A DNA stretch of 64,000 nucleotides from Sediminibacterium soli (GCF_009939225.1 NZ_JAACJR010000008.1:927107-991106); one strand, 5' to 3'; counted from the stretch's first letter, positions 53,862 through 62,439 are shown. The notes: a model not told the origin generated them from the letters alone. Translations and numbers: made by a program.

Positions 53862-55744
53862 AAAGCCCCAATGGTAAAATAGCCCTTGTGATAGTTAAGT
53901 TTTGAAAACAGGTACGCAACGGCTTTTTCATCACGTAGTCCGGGGGGGCAGAGATTCCAACCTGTTTCTATGTCCGAAGATACATCTCCTACGCTTAATG
54001 CGTATTTATTTGCGAGTAAAGCATAGTCGTTGCCAGGCCACTGTCCTTTATCACCGATACAAAGAGCTTCCTTAGCAAGGCCAAGCTTTGTACATAACTT
54101 TCGACAGTGAGAGAGAATGTGATTTTTGGATGCGACTTTTCTGGGAATGATATCAATTGAATGTGAGGATTCCACTACCGTTAGGTCGTCCAGATTAAGA
54201 AGCATCACTTCATTCAGTAATGTTTCCCGTAAAGAAACCCATTCTCCTGTTGTATCAGACCCGAAGGTGAGCTGGTTGGGGCTAACCTGGCCCGGTATAC
54301 CGATTTTTAAAAGCCTGGACTCCACCTGTTGTAAGGAAGCATGCAATGGTTTGCTTTTGTTGGGCTTTTTGTTATCGGTTAACGACCCGATATCACTTCC
54401 ATTATAATAACCTACTATTACCTGCTCCATAAGCTTAGGTGTTTTCACAAACACTTTCTCCAGTTCCTCACGCAAAGATTTACCACGACCGGAAATAACA
54501 CCGATCACAAAACCACGCTTTGCAAAACTAACCAGCAGTTGTTTTATTTCACTGCCCATGCCTGTAAATCGATTCGCGGAAGAACAAAGTGTACCGTCGT
54601 AATCAAAGACGAGGCATCCATATCTCGCGGTTGTTAGTTGCAGAATGGTCTTATCGTATCCTTTCTTCCATAGGGCTTGTTTATCATTAGGCAGGTCAGA
54701 CCATTTTTCCACTTTCGCTTTACGTGCTATAGCAACATCGGCAAGACTTCGTTTCTTATCTTCCAGGAGCCGCTCATAACTTAAGTGATAAATTTTAGAG
54801 CCATAAGGAGGAACACCTGGTCTTCCCGGATCTATTTTACGAACCTTTCCATAAAGGCTGATCAATTCCATTGCCTGAGTTAATAATTCGATCGTCCCGC
54901 CGTAACCATCTTCGGTGCTTTTCAAGAGAATAGCGGGAATCTCAGTTGGCAAAAGTGATAAGGTTTTCTGTGCCAGTTTCTCATCAGAAGGTGAACAAAG
55001 AGCGATAATGGCAGAATCGGGTTGTTTATCAAACCAGTTATGGCGTCCATGAGCAAAATGCCTGAAATCACTTATCAGACTGGGTGCAAGGCCAGCCTCC
55101 GAAAATTTGGATTCCAAATCGACAGCAACAGACTGATGATAGCCACCATAAAGTAAGGTAAAGCAAGTGCGTTCACTGGTCCGACTGATAAAACCAGATA
55201 ATCCTATGCTTTGATCCGCTGGTGTATTTTGGACAAGGTTAAGCGTTTGCGACAAAATGGATCGATAAAGAATAACAAAATATGCGGCAAGAGAATTGGT
55301 CGCCAAAAAGCCATCCTTACCAACCGGTAAGGCATACTCATGAACATTACACGACGAATATTCAGCAGCAAGAGCATACAATTTTGTTTTTTTCCGCATA
55401 CAAATGCCGGTAATCGAAATAGGCTCGCTTTCGATAGCTTTTTTGAAGGCGAAAAGAATATCGGTATTTCTGCCGCTGGCACTGATAAAAATTAAATTGG
55501 TAAAATGCAATGTTGGCCGTAAATAAAAAAGCTCCAACGGCGTAACTGCTTTTGCAAAAATTCCTCGGGAACTAAGAAGGTTGGCGGCGTACACGCATGC
55601 ACTAAAAGATCCCCCGGAACCTACAACATATACTGGATGACTGTATTTGCTAACTGTTTTTGCCAGTTCCCTCACATCCAAAGCTGAAGCCCACGTGATA
55701 GTTTCAGGTACAACATTCAATTCATTTGAAAAAGGCTTTCCCAT
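53858..55744 (-). CDS. Double SIS domain plus HAD hydrolase fusion
   Basis: A 628-residue fusion, first gene of the island operon. Residues about 28-165 and 185-300 each look like a SIS (phosphosugar isomerase) domain: VYVVGSGGSFSACVYAANLL and LIFISASGRNTDIL in the first, LYGGYHQSVAVDLESKFSEAG in the second, as in the isomerase half of GlmS. From about 375 a Cof-type HAD phosphatase follows, with the nucleophile pair in VFDYDGTLCSS (Asp381, Asp383), VISGRG (motif II) and the motif IV region GDKGQWPGNDYALL. The predicted substrates are phosphosugars or nucleotides. A family match for this exact fusion is not known to me. Confidence 0.8.
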   Translation of the reverse strand: MGKPFSNELNVVPETITWASALDVRELAKTVSKYSHPVYVVGSGGSFSACVYAANLLSSRGIFAKAVTPLELFYLRPTLHFTNLIFISASGRNTDILFAFKKAIESEPISITGICMRKKTKLYALAAEYSSCNVHEYALPVGKDGFLATNSLAAYFVILYRSILSQTLNLVQNTPADQSIGLSGFISRTSERTCFTLLYGGYHQSVAVDLESKFSEAGLAPSLISDFRHFAHGRHNWFDKQPDSAIIALCSPSDEKLAQKTLSLLPTEIPAILLKSTEDGYGGTIELLTQAMELISLYGKVRKIDPGRPGVPPYGSKIYHLSYERLLEDKKRSLADVAIARKAKVEKWSDLPNDKQALWKKGYDKTILQLTTARYGCLVFDYDGTLCSSANRFTGMGSEIKQLLVSFAKRGFVIGVISGRGKSLREELEKVFVKTPKLMEQVIVGYYNGSDIGSLTDNKKPNKSKPLHASLQQVESRLLKIGIPGQVSPNQLTFGSDTTGEWVSLRETLLNEVMLLNLDDLTVVESSHSIDIIPRKVASKNHILSHCRKLCTKLGLAKEALCIGDKGQWPGNDYALLANKYALSVGDVSSDIETGWNLCPPGLRDEKAVAYLFSKLNYHKGYFTIGAL

Positions 55745-56070
55745 AGTGATAAAAATATTAAGTTATAGGGAGATTTTCCGAATAGACGTTCACAATCCGT
55801 AAACCTAGTGTCAAGTAGACTGATTGGACATCGAATTTAATACACTTATTAATAATATGCTAATTTTTTTAGTACTTTGCTAACGAAGGGGTAGTTAATC
55901 GCACGGAGGATCTTCTTCACCGAAGAAGTATGGGTGCTAGAGATTGATTTACCCGTTCACTTTCAGATCTTGAATCTTACATAATGCGTCTTTGCAGGTT
56001 TCACCAACTAAATGGGCAAAACAGAAAAACAGGGAGTTTTGGCTGGCAATAATTTTTTCCCAAGCAAAAC
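55745..56070. other. Island operon/HTH divergent intergenic region
   Basis: 326 AT-rich bases separate the divergent starts of the SIS-HAD and HTH genes. A short hairpin (cttctt / aagaag) lies near 55,909-55,928. Promoters for both genes are expected, but no exact TAnnTTTG with a TTTG partner is seen; gtactttg near 55,871 is the closest. Confidence 0.5.
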
Positions 56071-56454
56071 ATGCAACGTCATAAACAAATCAGAAAACTG
56101 TTTGCTATGCCATATCCAAAATTTGCCAGACGTAAAATATTATCTCTTCTTAGGTTAAAAGAACGTGGAATGTCGGTTCGCGAGCTTTGCAAAAAACAAA
56201 AGATTAGCCGGGCAACATTTTACAACTGGGTGGCGGCGCTTCGGATAGAGGCACTAGAGAAAGAAAACATACAACTCAAAAAAGAATTACTGAGTTTAAG
56301 ACAAAAAAATAAAACGCCGAAAATCCGACCAAAGTTCGAACCCATCTGTGAGAACAATGATCAAGAATTATTTGAAGTGGTGGCAACAATGATAGCTGAC
56401 ATCATTTTAAATAACAATCCGGAAGAATTTTTGAACAAGCTGAAAAGCATATAG
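56071..56454 (+). CDS. Helix-turn-helix protein (transposase-OrfA-like or regulator)
   Basis: A 127-residue protein with a helix-turn-helix at about 35-60 (MSVRELCKKQKISRATFYNW) followed by a coiled-coil-like stretch (ALEKENIQLKKELLSLRQK). This combination is that of IS3-type OrfA proteins but also of small regulators. The last third (ELFEVVATMIADIILNNNPEEF) is not OrfA-like. No OrfB, inverted repeats or target duplications are seen, so I lean to a regulator of the divergent operon. A second ATG at 56,107 is possible. Confidence 0.6.
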   Translation: MQRHKQIRKLFAMPYPKFARRKILSLLRLKERGMSVRELCKKQKISRATFYNWVAALRIEALEKENIQLKKELLSLRQKNKTPKIRPKFEPICENNDQELFEVVATMIADIILNNNPEEFLNKLKSI

Positions 56455-56575
56455 CTTAGTTCTAACTATTCTCATTCAATACCTGAATGAGGTTTCATAA
56501 AAACCGATTGAAAATAAAGGTTTTACGAGAGAGTGACTAAGACTTATTTTAACAAATAAGTGATTGATTATTAAT

Positions 56576-56604
56576 AAAATAGACCGCTATTTGCGGTCTA
56601 TTTT
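56576..56604 (-). terminator. Terminator after tRNA-Met
   Basis: A perfect 12-base stem (aaaatagaccgc / gcggtctatttt), 16 bases past the tRNA 3' end on the minus strand. Confidence 0.85.
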
Positions 56605-56619
56605 AACATTTTGTTGGTG

Positions 56620-56693
56620 TAGCGAGGAGCAGACTTGAACTGCCGACCTTCGGGTTATGAATCCGATGCTCTAACCAGCTGAGCTACCTCGCC
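56620..56693 (-). tRNA. tRNA-Met (CAT)
   Basis: 74 nt on the minus strand with a full cloverleaf: acceptor ggcgagg/cctcgct, D-stem gctc/gagc, anticodon loop ttcataa (CAT), T-arm ggcag-ttcaagt-ctgct. The final CCA is not encoded at the expected position. An A-C mismatch closes the anticodon stem. CAT could also be read as the lysidine-modified Ile type, but the body looks like elongator Met. Confidence 0.9.
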
Positions 56694-56753
56694 AGAAGTG
56701 CGTAGCTTACACTAACGGGCTGCAAATATAGTGGGTTTGAGGCAATTGGATGG

Positions 56754-58820
56754 TCAGTACGCCAAAAGTTTCTGTATGCGGTCGGTGAGCTTTTCCGGTG
56801 TGGGCAGCATGGCTGCTTCGAGCGTAAGGTTGATGGGTACGGCAGGTAAGTTCCTGGCTCCCAGCACTTCAACAGGCGCGTCGAGAAACTGAAAACAATG
56901 GTGCGCTATCCGGTGGGCCAGCGCTTCGGCAAAAGAATTCTGCTGCTGTTCCTCGCTTAGCACCAGCACCCTGCCGTGTTTTTTTGCGGCGGAAAATACC
57001 AGTTCCTCATCAAGGGGATACAGTGTTCGCAGGTCTATGATCTCGATGCAGCCCGGCAAATTTGCCGCCGCCGCTTTGGCCCAGTATACACCCATTCCAT
57101 AGGTGACTACACAAACCGTTTCGCCGCGACTGGTTTTCTCCGGGTCGGCCCCGGTCACGATCCGTCCCCTGCCCAGCGGAAGTACATAGTCTTTGGCGGG
57201 TTCGATGGTTTTTGCATCGTCGGTGCCCGGCACCTTGCTCCAGTAAAGACCTTTGTGTTCCAGCATGATCACAGGGTTGGGATCAAGGAATGCGGCTTTC
57301 ATCAGTCCTTTCATATCAGCGGCGTTGGAGGGATAGGCCAGTTTGATACCCTTGATGGACAACAACGTGGTTTCGATACTGCCGCTATGATATGGGCCGC
57401 CGCCACCATATGCGCCGGCAGGCACACGCAGGACCATCTGCACCGGAAATTTGCCATTTGACAGGTAGCAGGATTTGGCTATCTCCGTCACCAGTTGGTT
57501 AAAGCCGGGGTATACATAATCCGCAAACTGTATCTCCACGATCGGCTTCATACCCAGGGCGGAGAGCCCTGCCGTTGACCCTACAATATAGGCTTCCTGG
57601 ATCGCGGTATTGAATACCCTGTGGTCGCCGAATTTTTCCGCCAGGGTGGCCGCTTCGCGGAACACACCACCCAGTCTGCGGCCCACATCCTGTCCGTAAA
57701 GAATGGCTTCGGGGTATTCGGTCAGTATTTCTTCTATCGCATGCAGGGCCGCATCCACCATCATCACTTTTTCGGCATTCTCCGGTACGCGCTGCCCTTT
57801 TTCTTCTTTTACCGGCGACTCGGCAAATACATGCGCTTCTACCGAGTCGGCACCGGGTTCCTCTGCCAGTTGCGCTGCCGCAAAATCGGCCGCGGTCCTT
57901 TCCTGGATGGCTGTCTCTGCCTGAACGATCTGCTCTTCCGAATGACCGCTCCTGCCTACCAACAGGCGAAGCCTGGGCAAAGGATCGTGTATGCTGTGCT
58001 GTGCAAGGTTCTCCCTGTCGCGGTAAAATTCTTTCCGCACCCCGCTGGTATGGTGTCCCAGCAGCGGAACCGTGGCATGTACCAGCACCGGTTTTCGCTG
58101 CGAACGTGCATACAGTACCGCCTGTTCCATGGTTTCATAACTGCGCACAAAATCGCTGCCATCGCATTGCAGTCTTTTCAGCCCTTTGAATCCTGCGGCA
58201 TACTCGTAGGCGTTCATCGTACGCACTTCCGCTGCAGAAGCACTGATGCTCCATTCATTGTCCTGCACCAGGTATACCACCGGCAATTGTTTGAGTACAG
58301 CAAACTGAAAAGCCTCGCTCACCTCTCCCTCCGTTACACAGCCGTCGCCGAGCGAACACAGCACTACCGGCAGACTGCCATCAGTATTTTTTTGCAATAA
58401 CGGCGAATTTGTTTTTTCCAGGAACTGCAGTCCCTGCGCCACACCGGTGCTGGGTATTGCCTGCATACCGGTGGCGCTGCTCTGGTGTATGATAAAGGGC
58501 TTGTTGTCCTGCCTGCTGCTGGGATGACAGTAATAGGATCTGCCTCCGGAAAAAGGATCGTCTTTTTTGGCCAGCAGCTGCAGCATCAGTTCATAGGGCT
58601 GGAACCCCAGGGTCAGCAGGATGCTGTCATCGCGGTAATAGGGACTGACCCAATCGCGGGAAAACAGCTGCATACCGGCGGCTATCTGTATGGCTTCGTG
58701 GCCGCGGGAAGTGGAGTGAACATATTTGCATACCTGCCGGTTGGCATCATATATCTCCGCCATGGAACGGGCGGTGAACATAAGCCGGTAGGCATGCAGC
58801 AATAGATCGGGAGTGAGCAT
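56754..58820 (-). CDS. 2-oxo acid dehydrogenase E1, fused alpha and beta (second copy)
   Basis: A 688-residue TPP-dependent E1. The alpha part (about 1-330) has YYRDDSILLTLG near 60, the TPP motif from SLGDGCVTEGE (near 155) to QDNEWSIS, and HTSGVRKEFY. The beta part from about 350 has ILYGQDVGRRLGGVF, QEAYIVGSTAG and PAGAYGGGGPYHSGSIE. It differs from the E1 at 31,796 by its shorter N-terminal part and is only distantly related to it, so the two probably use different substrates. E2/E3 genes are absent. FAH-family and pth genes lie upstream on the same strand. Confidence 0.9.
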   Translation of the reverse strand: MLTPDLLLHAYRLMFTARSMAEIYDANRQVCKYVHSTSRGHEAIQIAAGMQLFSRDWVSPYYRDDSILLTLGFQPYELMLQLLAKKDDPFSGGRSYYCHPSSRQDNKPFIIHQSSATGMQAIPSTGVAQGLQFLEKTNSPLLQKNTDGSLPVVLCSLGDGCVTEGEVSEAFQFAVLKQLPVVYLVQDNEWSISASAAEVRTMNAYEYAAGFKGLKRLQCDGSDFVRSYETMEQAVLYARSQRKPVLVHATVPLLGHHTSGVRKEFYRDRENLAQHSIHDPLPRLRLLVGRSGHSEEQIVQAETAIQERTAADFAAAQLAEEPGADSVEAHVFAESPVKEEKGQRVPENAEKVMMVDAALHAIEEILTEYPEAILYGQDVGRRLGGVFREAATLAEKFGDHRVFNTAIQEAYIVGSTAGLSALGMKPIVEIQFADYVYPGFNQLVTEIAKSCYLSNGKFPVQMVLRVPAGAYGGGGPYHSGSIETTLLSIKGIKLAYPSNAADMKGLMKAAFLDPNPVIMLEHKGLYWSKVPGTDDAKTIEPAKDYVLPLGRGRIVTGADPEKTSRGETVCVVTYGMGVYWAKAAAANLPGCIEIIDLRTLYPLDEELVFSAAKKHGRVLVLSEEQQQNSFAEALAHRIAHHCFQFLDAPVEVLGARNLPAVPINLTLEAAMLPTPEKLTDRIQKLLAY

Positions 58821-58859
58821 CTGGCAATCGCTTAACCCGGCAATAATAGAACATTCCCC

Positions 58860-59471
58860 TTACTTGATCTCGAGCGAGAACATTTTTTCTTTTTCGTAAA
58901 ACCCTTCCAGCAGGTCGTTGGTCACGCATTCACCAACACCTGCGGGAGTGCCTGTATAGATCAGGTCGCCGATGTTCAGTGAAAAATACTGCGAGATATG
59001 CGCCACAAGGGTATTGAAAGAAAAGATCATCTGCTCGGAACTGCCGTTTTGTACGGTTTCGCGGTTTTTCTGCAGGGAAAATGTTATCGGTGTTTTCCGG
59101 TTTTCCGGCGTTAATGGAACCCATTTGCCCACGATGGCAGAATTGTCCCAGGCTTTTGCTTTTTCCCAGGGCAGCCCTTTTTTCTTGAGCTCGGCCTGGA
59201 TATCGCGCGCGGTGAAATCGATCCCGATCGTAAATGCATCGAAATATTTTTCGGCCTGATCAGGATGTATGTAACGACCGTTTTTGGCGATACGAAGCAC
59301 GATTTCCGCCTCGTAATGCAGTTCGTTGGTGAACTCGGGATAATAAAACGGTGAATTGGCCTGCAGCAAAGCTGTCTTGGGTTTCATAAAGATCACAGGC
59401 TCTTCGGGAACGGCATTGCCCAGTTCTTTTGCATGGTCTGCATAGTTACGTCCAACGCAGAAGATTTTCAT
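58860..59471 (-). CDS. Fumarylacetoacetate hydrolase family protein
   Basis: A 203-residue FAH-family enzyme, cytoplasmic, cleaving or decarboxylating a 2-oxo acid with a divalent metal. Typical parts are CVGRNYADHAKELG, EPVIFMKPKTAL, the metal-site ELHYEAEIVLRI (near 65-76), FTIGIDFTARDIQ and IYTGTPAGVGE. The short form resembles acylpyruvate hydrolases. The ATG at 59,471 (MKIFCVGRNY) is chosen over an upstream in-frame start. Confidence 0.92.
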   Translation of the reverse strand: MKIFCVGRNYADHAKELGNAVPEEPVIFMKPKTALLQANSPFYYPEFTNELHYEAEIVLRIAKNGRYIHPDQAEKYFDAFTIGIDFTARDIQAELKKKGLPWEKAKAWDNSAIVGKWVPLTPENRKTPITFSLQKNRETVQNGSSEQMIFSFNTLVAHISQYFSLNIGDLIYTGTPAGVGECVTNDLLEGFYEKEKMFSLEIK

Positions 59472-59568
59472 AGTCTTGAATTTAAAATAATAACCAAATA
59501 ACGAACCAGGCGTAAACAAACCAAAGACCGTTACTTAAATCGTATTTGTATAAAACTAAGGAATATTT

Positions 59569-60147
59569 CTATTTTCCGAAGCGCAGGGTATTTATCATGT
59601 TCATGGTGCGGGCAAGACCAACGGCAGCAAAAGATTCGATCACTTCGGTGCATTTTTCGATCTTTTCCTGCACAATGGAAAGTTCTTCGGGCATCCATTT
59701 CCCGAGCACAAAATCCACCTGCCTGCCCTTGGGAAACCGGTTGCCGATGCCGAAGCGAAGTTTGGCATACTGGTCGGTGCCCAGGGTAAGCTGTATATCC
59801 TTTAATCCGTTATGACCTGCGTCGCTGCCCGAACCACGCAAACGAAGTGTATCCAGGGGCAATGCCAGGTCGTCCACCACGGTGAGCGTAGCGTTTAGCT
59901 CCAGTTTTTCCCTGTCCATCCAGTATTTGAATGCTTTCCCGCTCAGGTTCATGTAGGTGGTGGGCTTGATGCAGATAAAGGTCTTGCCCTTCCATTTTAC
60001 CTCTGCCACATCGGCCAGGCGGTCGCTCCGGAAAAAGCCTCCATGCTTCAATACAAAAGCCGTTACCACATCAAAACCGATATTGTGGCGTGTATGACGG
60101 TATTCGTCGCCGATATTACCCAAACCGATCACTAAAAATTTACTCAT
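59569..60147 (-). CDS. pth: Peptidyl-tRNA hydrolase
   Basis: Releases tRNA from peptidyl-tRNAs that drop off the ribosome. The 192 residues match the family. FLVIGLGNIGDEYRHTRHNIGFDVV holds the catalytic His near 20, KPTTYMNLSGKA and the GSGSDAGHNGLKDI stretch near 108-121 hold the other active-site residues. A histidine kinase on the other strand separates it from rplY, with which it is usually adjacent. Confidence 0.96.
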   Translation of the reverse strand: MSKFLVIGLGNIGDEYRHTRHNIGFDVVTAFVLKHGGFFRSDRLADVAEVKWKGKTFICIKPTTYMNLSGKAFKYWMDREKLELNATLTVVDDLALPLDTLRLRGSGSDAGHNGLKDIQLTLGTDQYAKLRFGIGNRFPKGRQVDFVLGKWMPEELSIVQEKIEKCTEVIESFAAVGLARTMNMINTLRFGK

Positions 60148-60342
60148 AGCTGAAACCCAAAAATAACTGTAACCGGCGGATCGGCAATGGAGCGGCCGAC
60201 CGGTTGCGTTGTCGAAACCCGATTGGCCGGAAACCCGGCGGGCGGGGCTTATTGACCAGTCAAGTTTTCAACCGTTCGCCTGTCTTGTAACAACTTATAC
60301 TACAAAACCCGTAATTTCACATTCCCCGTCCAAAACTAACTG

Positions 60343-61635
60343 ATGCTCCGTCAACTGTTCTACAAGTTGTATGCTTTTGGTGTTCGTGTTGCCAATATCG
60401 GTGTGCGCGAGGATCAGGCTTTTCATGAAAAAAAGAAAACCCAGGTCATCAACCTCTGTGTTGCATTCGGGTTCTTCCCCAAGCTGTTTTTCATCGTCCA
60501 GAACCTGGTGTACGAAAAGTACCTGCTGGTGGCGTTCAATCTTATTATGGCGCTGGGCGGTATCGCCATTCTTATCCTGAACAGCTATGCTAAATACCGG
60601 CTGGCCAGGCTGCTCATCATTTCCGCGGGCTGTTTGCTTTTCGGACTGAGCGCTATTTTTTACCGGAATGGCGGCGAGTATTTTTTGCTGGCCAACCTGA
60701 TTATCATCATTATCTTTTTTACCGATACAAAATACCTGGTCGTTACCAGCCTGGTCAATTGTGTGTTCTTTATCGGCATCAAGGTATTTCATCATTACAG
60801 CGATTTCGTTTATGATTCGGTTCCTTTTGAAAGGGTACTGTTCAATATCAGCTGGTCGATGGTGCTTGTGATCATTGCCTTATGGTTCTTCAAAACCGAG
60901 CAGCTTTCTTACCTCAGAGAGATCGAGGCCAAGAACAACGAACTGCTCAAAACCAACCAGACCAAGGAAAAACTGTTTTCCATCATTGCGCATGATCTCC
61001 GCTCACCCATCGGGCAGTTAAAAGGTTCACTGGAACTGGTGAACCACGATTATATATCACCGGAGAGATTCTCGCAGATGGCGGCAAAGATCTCGGATAA
61101 TGTAGACCAGCTGCATAACACGCTCGACAACCTGCTGCGATGGAGCCTGAGCCAGTTACAGGGAATTACGGCCAACCCCGAGCGAACCGAGATAGCACCG
61201 ATCCTGGAAGAGAAATACCATATTCTGCAGCAGAAACTGGAGGAAAAGAATATCCGGCTTGCCATCAGCGGCATTACGCAGGCGGTTTGGGTAGACCCTG
61301 ACCACCTGCGGCTGATACTACGGAACCTGCTTTCCAATGCAGTGAAGTACAGCCATGCCAACAGCGTGATCTCCGTTACGGCAAGAACAGACAGCGCAGG
61401 ACATATCACCATCCTTATCCAGGACAATGGCACAGGCATGAGCGATACGGTAAAGAGCCATATTTTCCATTCCGATACCATCCAGTCCAAACCCGGCACA
61501 GCCAATGAAAAAGGTACGGGGCTGGGACTGAAACTCTGCAGGGAATTCATTGAAAAGAACCATGGCCGCATTTACGTGGAAAGCGAGGAGAACAAAGGAA
61601 GCTGTTTTTACGTATGTCTTCCCGACGCGGGCTGA
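60343..61635 (+). CDS. Membrane-bound sensor histidine kinase
   Basis: A 430-residue kinase. About five hydrophobic segments fill residues 35-190, with no large periplasmic domain, so it senses in or near the membrane. A coiled coil (REIEAKNNELLKTNQTKEKL) leads to the H-box FSIIAHDLRSPIGQL (near 212-226), NLLSNAVKYSHA (N box), DNGTGM (G1) and GTGLGLKLC (G2). No response regulator is adjacent, so it is an orphan. It lies on the plus strand between the minus-strand genes pth and rplY. Confidence 0.9.
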   Translation: MLRQLFYKLYAFGVRVANIGVREDQAFHEKKKTQVINLCVAFGFFPKLFFIVQNLVYEKYLLVAFNLIMALGGIAILILNSYAKYRLARLLIISAGCLLFGLSAIFYRNGGEYFLLANLIIIIIFFTDTKYLVVTSLVNCVFFIGIKVFHHYSDFVYDSVPFERVLFNISWSMVLVIIALWFFKTEQLSYLREIEAKNNELLKTNQTKEKLFSIIAHDLRSPIGQLKGSLELVNHDYISPERFSQMAAKISDNVDQLHNTLDNLLRWSLSQLQGITANPERTEIAPILEEKYHILQQKLEEKNIRLAISGITQAVWVDPDHLRLILRNLLSNAVKYSHANSVISVTARTDSAGHITILIQDNGTGMSDTVKSHIFHSDTIQSKPGTANEKGTGLGLKLCREFIEKNHGRIYVESEENKGSCFYVCLPDAG

Positions 61636-61653
61636 TGCGGCTGACAATAACAA

Positions 61654-61680
61654 AGAAAGGCCCGCATTGCGGGCCTTTCT
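61654..61680. terminator. Bidirectional terminator between kinase and rplY
   Basis: A perfect 12-base stem (agaaaggcccgc / gcgggcctttct) with a 3-base loop separates convergent genes. Confidence 0.82.
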
Positions 61681-61701
61681 GCTGAATCAATATTGCACTG
61701 A

Positions 61702-62292
61702 TTATTTTTTCTTCTCGTCTTTCGTCGCAGAAGCTTCTTCCTGTTTCAACTGACGGGTCAGTACTACGGAAGCGATGGGAATACGGGGAGAGTTCAGTAT
61801 CTCCAGGCCATCTTCCTTTACATCTTCCACACGGATATTACCGTTCAGGTCCAGGTTGGTGATATCAACCGGGATCGCTTCTTTCAGGTCTTTCGGCAAT
61901 GCCTTTACCTTCAGCGATTTGATTTTGGTAACCAGTTTACCACCGTTACGAACACCGATAGAAGTACCGGTAAATTTGATAGGCAGGGTAGCGATCACTT
62001 TTTTGTTCTCTACCAGTTCCAGCAGGTCAACATGGAGCAAAGAATCGTCCACTTTGTCAAACTGCAGGTCCTTCAGGATACACCTGTAGGTTTTGCCATT
62101 CACATTAACTTCTGCCACCAGAAATTCACCAGTGTACACCAGAGGCTTGAAAGCCTTTGCAGAAGCGAAAAAATTCACTTCTTCAGCACCCCCGTAAATT
62201 ACACCTGGCACGTTTTCCTGAGAGCGAATCTGGCGGGCGGCTTTTTTGCCATGTTCGGTCCTCAGGTGACCTTCGATTGTAATTGATTTCAT
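61702..62292 (-). CDS. rplY: Ribosomal protein bL25 (Ctc form)
   Basis: Binds 5S rRNA in the large subunit. The 196 residues are the two-domain CTC/TL5 form: the 5S-binding N-terminal barrel with ARQIRSQENVPGVIYGG and LLHVDLLELVENK, and a C-terminal domain from about 95. An acidic-basic tail (SATKDEKKK) ends the protein. The ATG at 62,292 (MKSITIEGHLR) is the family start. It follows prs, 147 bases away, with an AT-rich hairpin between. Confidence 0.95.
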   Translation of the reverse strand: MKSITIEGHLRTEHGKKAARQIRSQENVPGVIYGGAEEVNFFASAKAFKPLVYTGEFLVAEVNVNGKTYRCILKDLQFDKVDDSLLHVDLLELVENKKVIATLPIKFTGTSIGVRNGGKLVTKIKSLKVKALPKDLKEAIPVDITNLDLNGNIRVEDVKEDGLEILNSPRIPIASVVLTRQLKQEEASATKDEKKK

Positions 62293-62388
62293 GATAAAAA
62301 TTTTGGACGGCAAAGGTAAGGAGCGTCAGGCAATTAACAGCTAAGAATCGAAAAATAATACCGGGGTACAGAAACACCTTGTACCATA

Positions 62389-62434
62389 CTATCAATTAAT
62401 AAATTATAAATTATAAATTTTTATTAATTGATAG
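62389..62434. repeat. AT-rich perfect hairpin between prs and rplY
   Basis: 15-base arms (ctatcaattaataaa / tttattaattgatag) are exact complements around a 16-base AT-only loop. It lies 5 bases after the prs stop and lacks a T-run. Confidence 0.7.
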
Positions 62435-62439
62435 ATGAC

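Larger units (their letters stand above)
46640..56645. mobile_element. Probable tRNA-Met-associated genomic island, about 10 kb
   Basis: An intact minus-strand tRNA-Met at the right and a same-orientation 3' remnant at the left share an exact 20-base block (46,640-46,659 and 56,626-56,645). This is the layout expected after integration into the 3' end of a tRNA gene. The DNA between, above all 50,900-56,500, is more AT-rich than the flanks. Contents: a Fic gene, two small-gene remnants, a five-gene enzyme/ATPase operon and an HTH gene. No integrase is seen, so it would be a decayed or passively acquired island. Differences between the two tRNA copies argue that it is old. Confidence 0.45.

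Noticed and set aside
56071..56454. Active IS3-type element
   Set aside because: No OrfB frame, terminal inverted repeats or target duplications were found; only the HTH front resembles OrfA.
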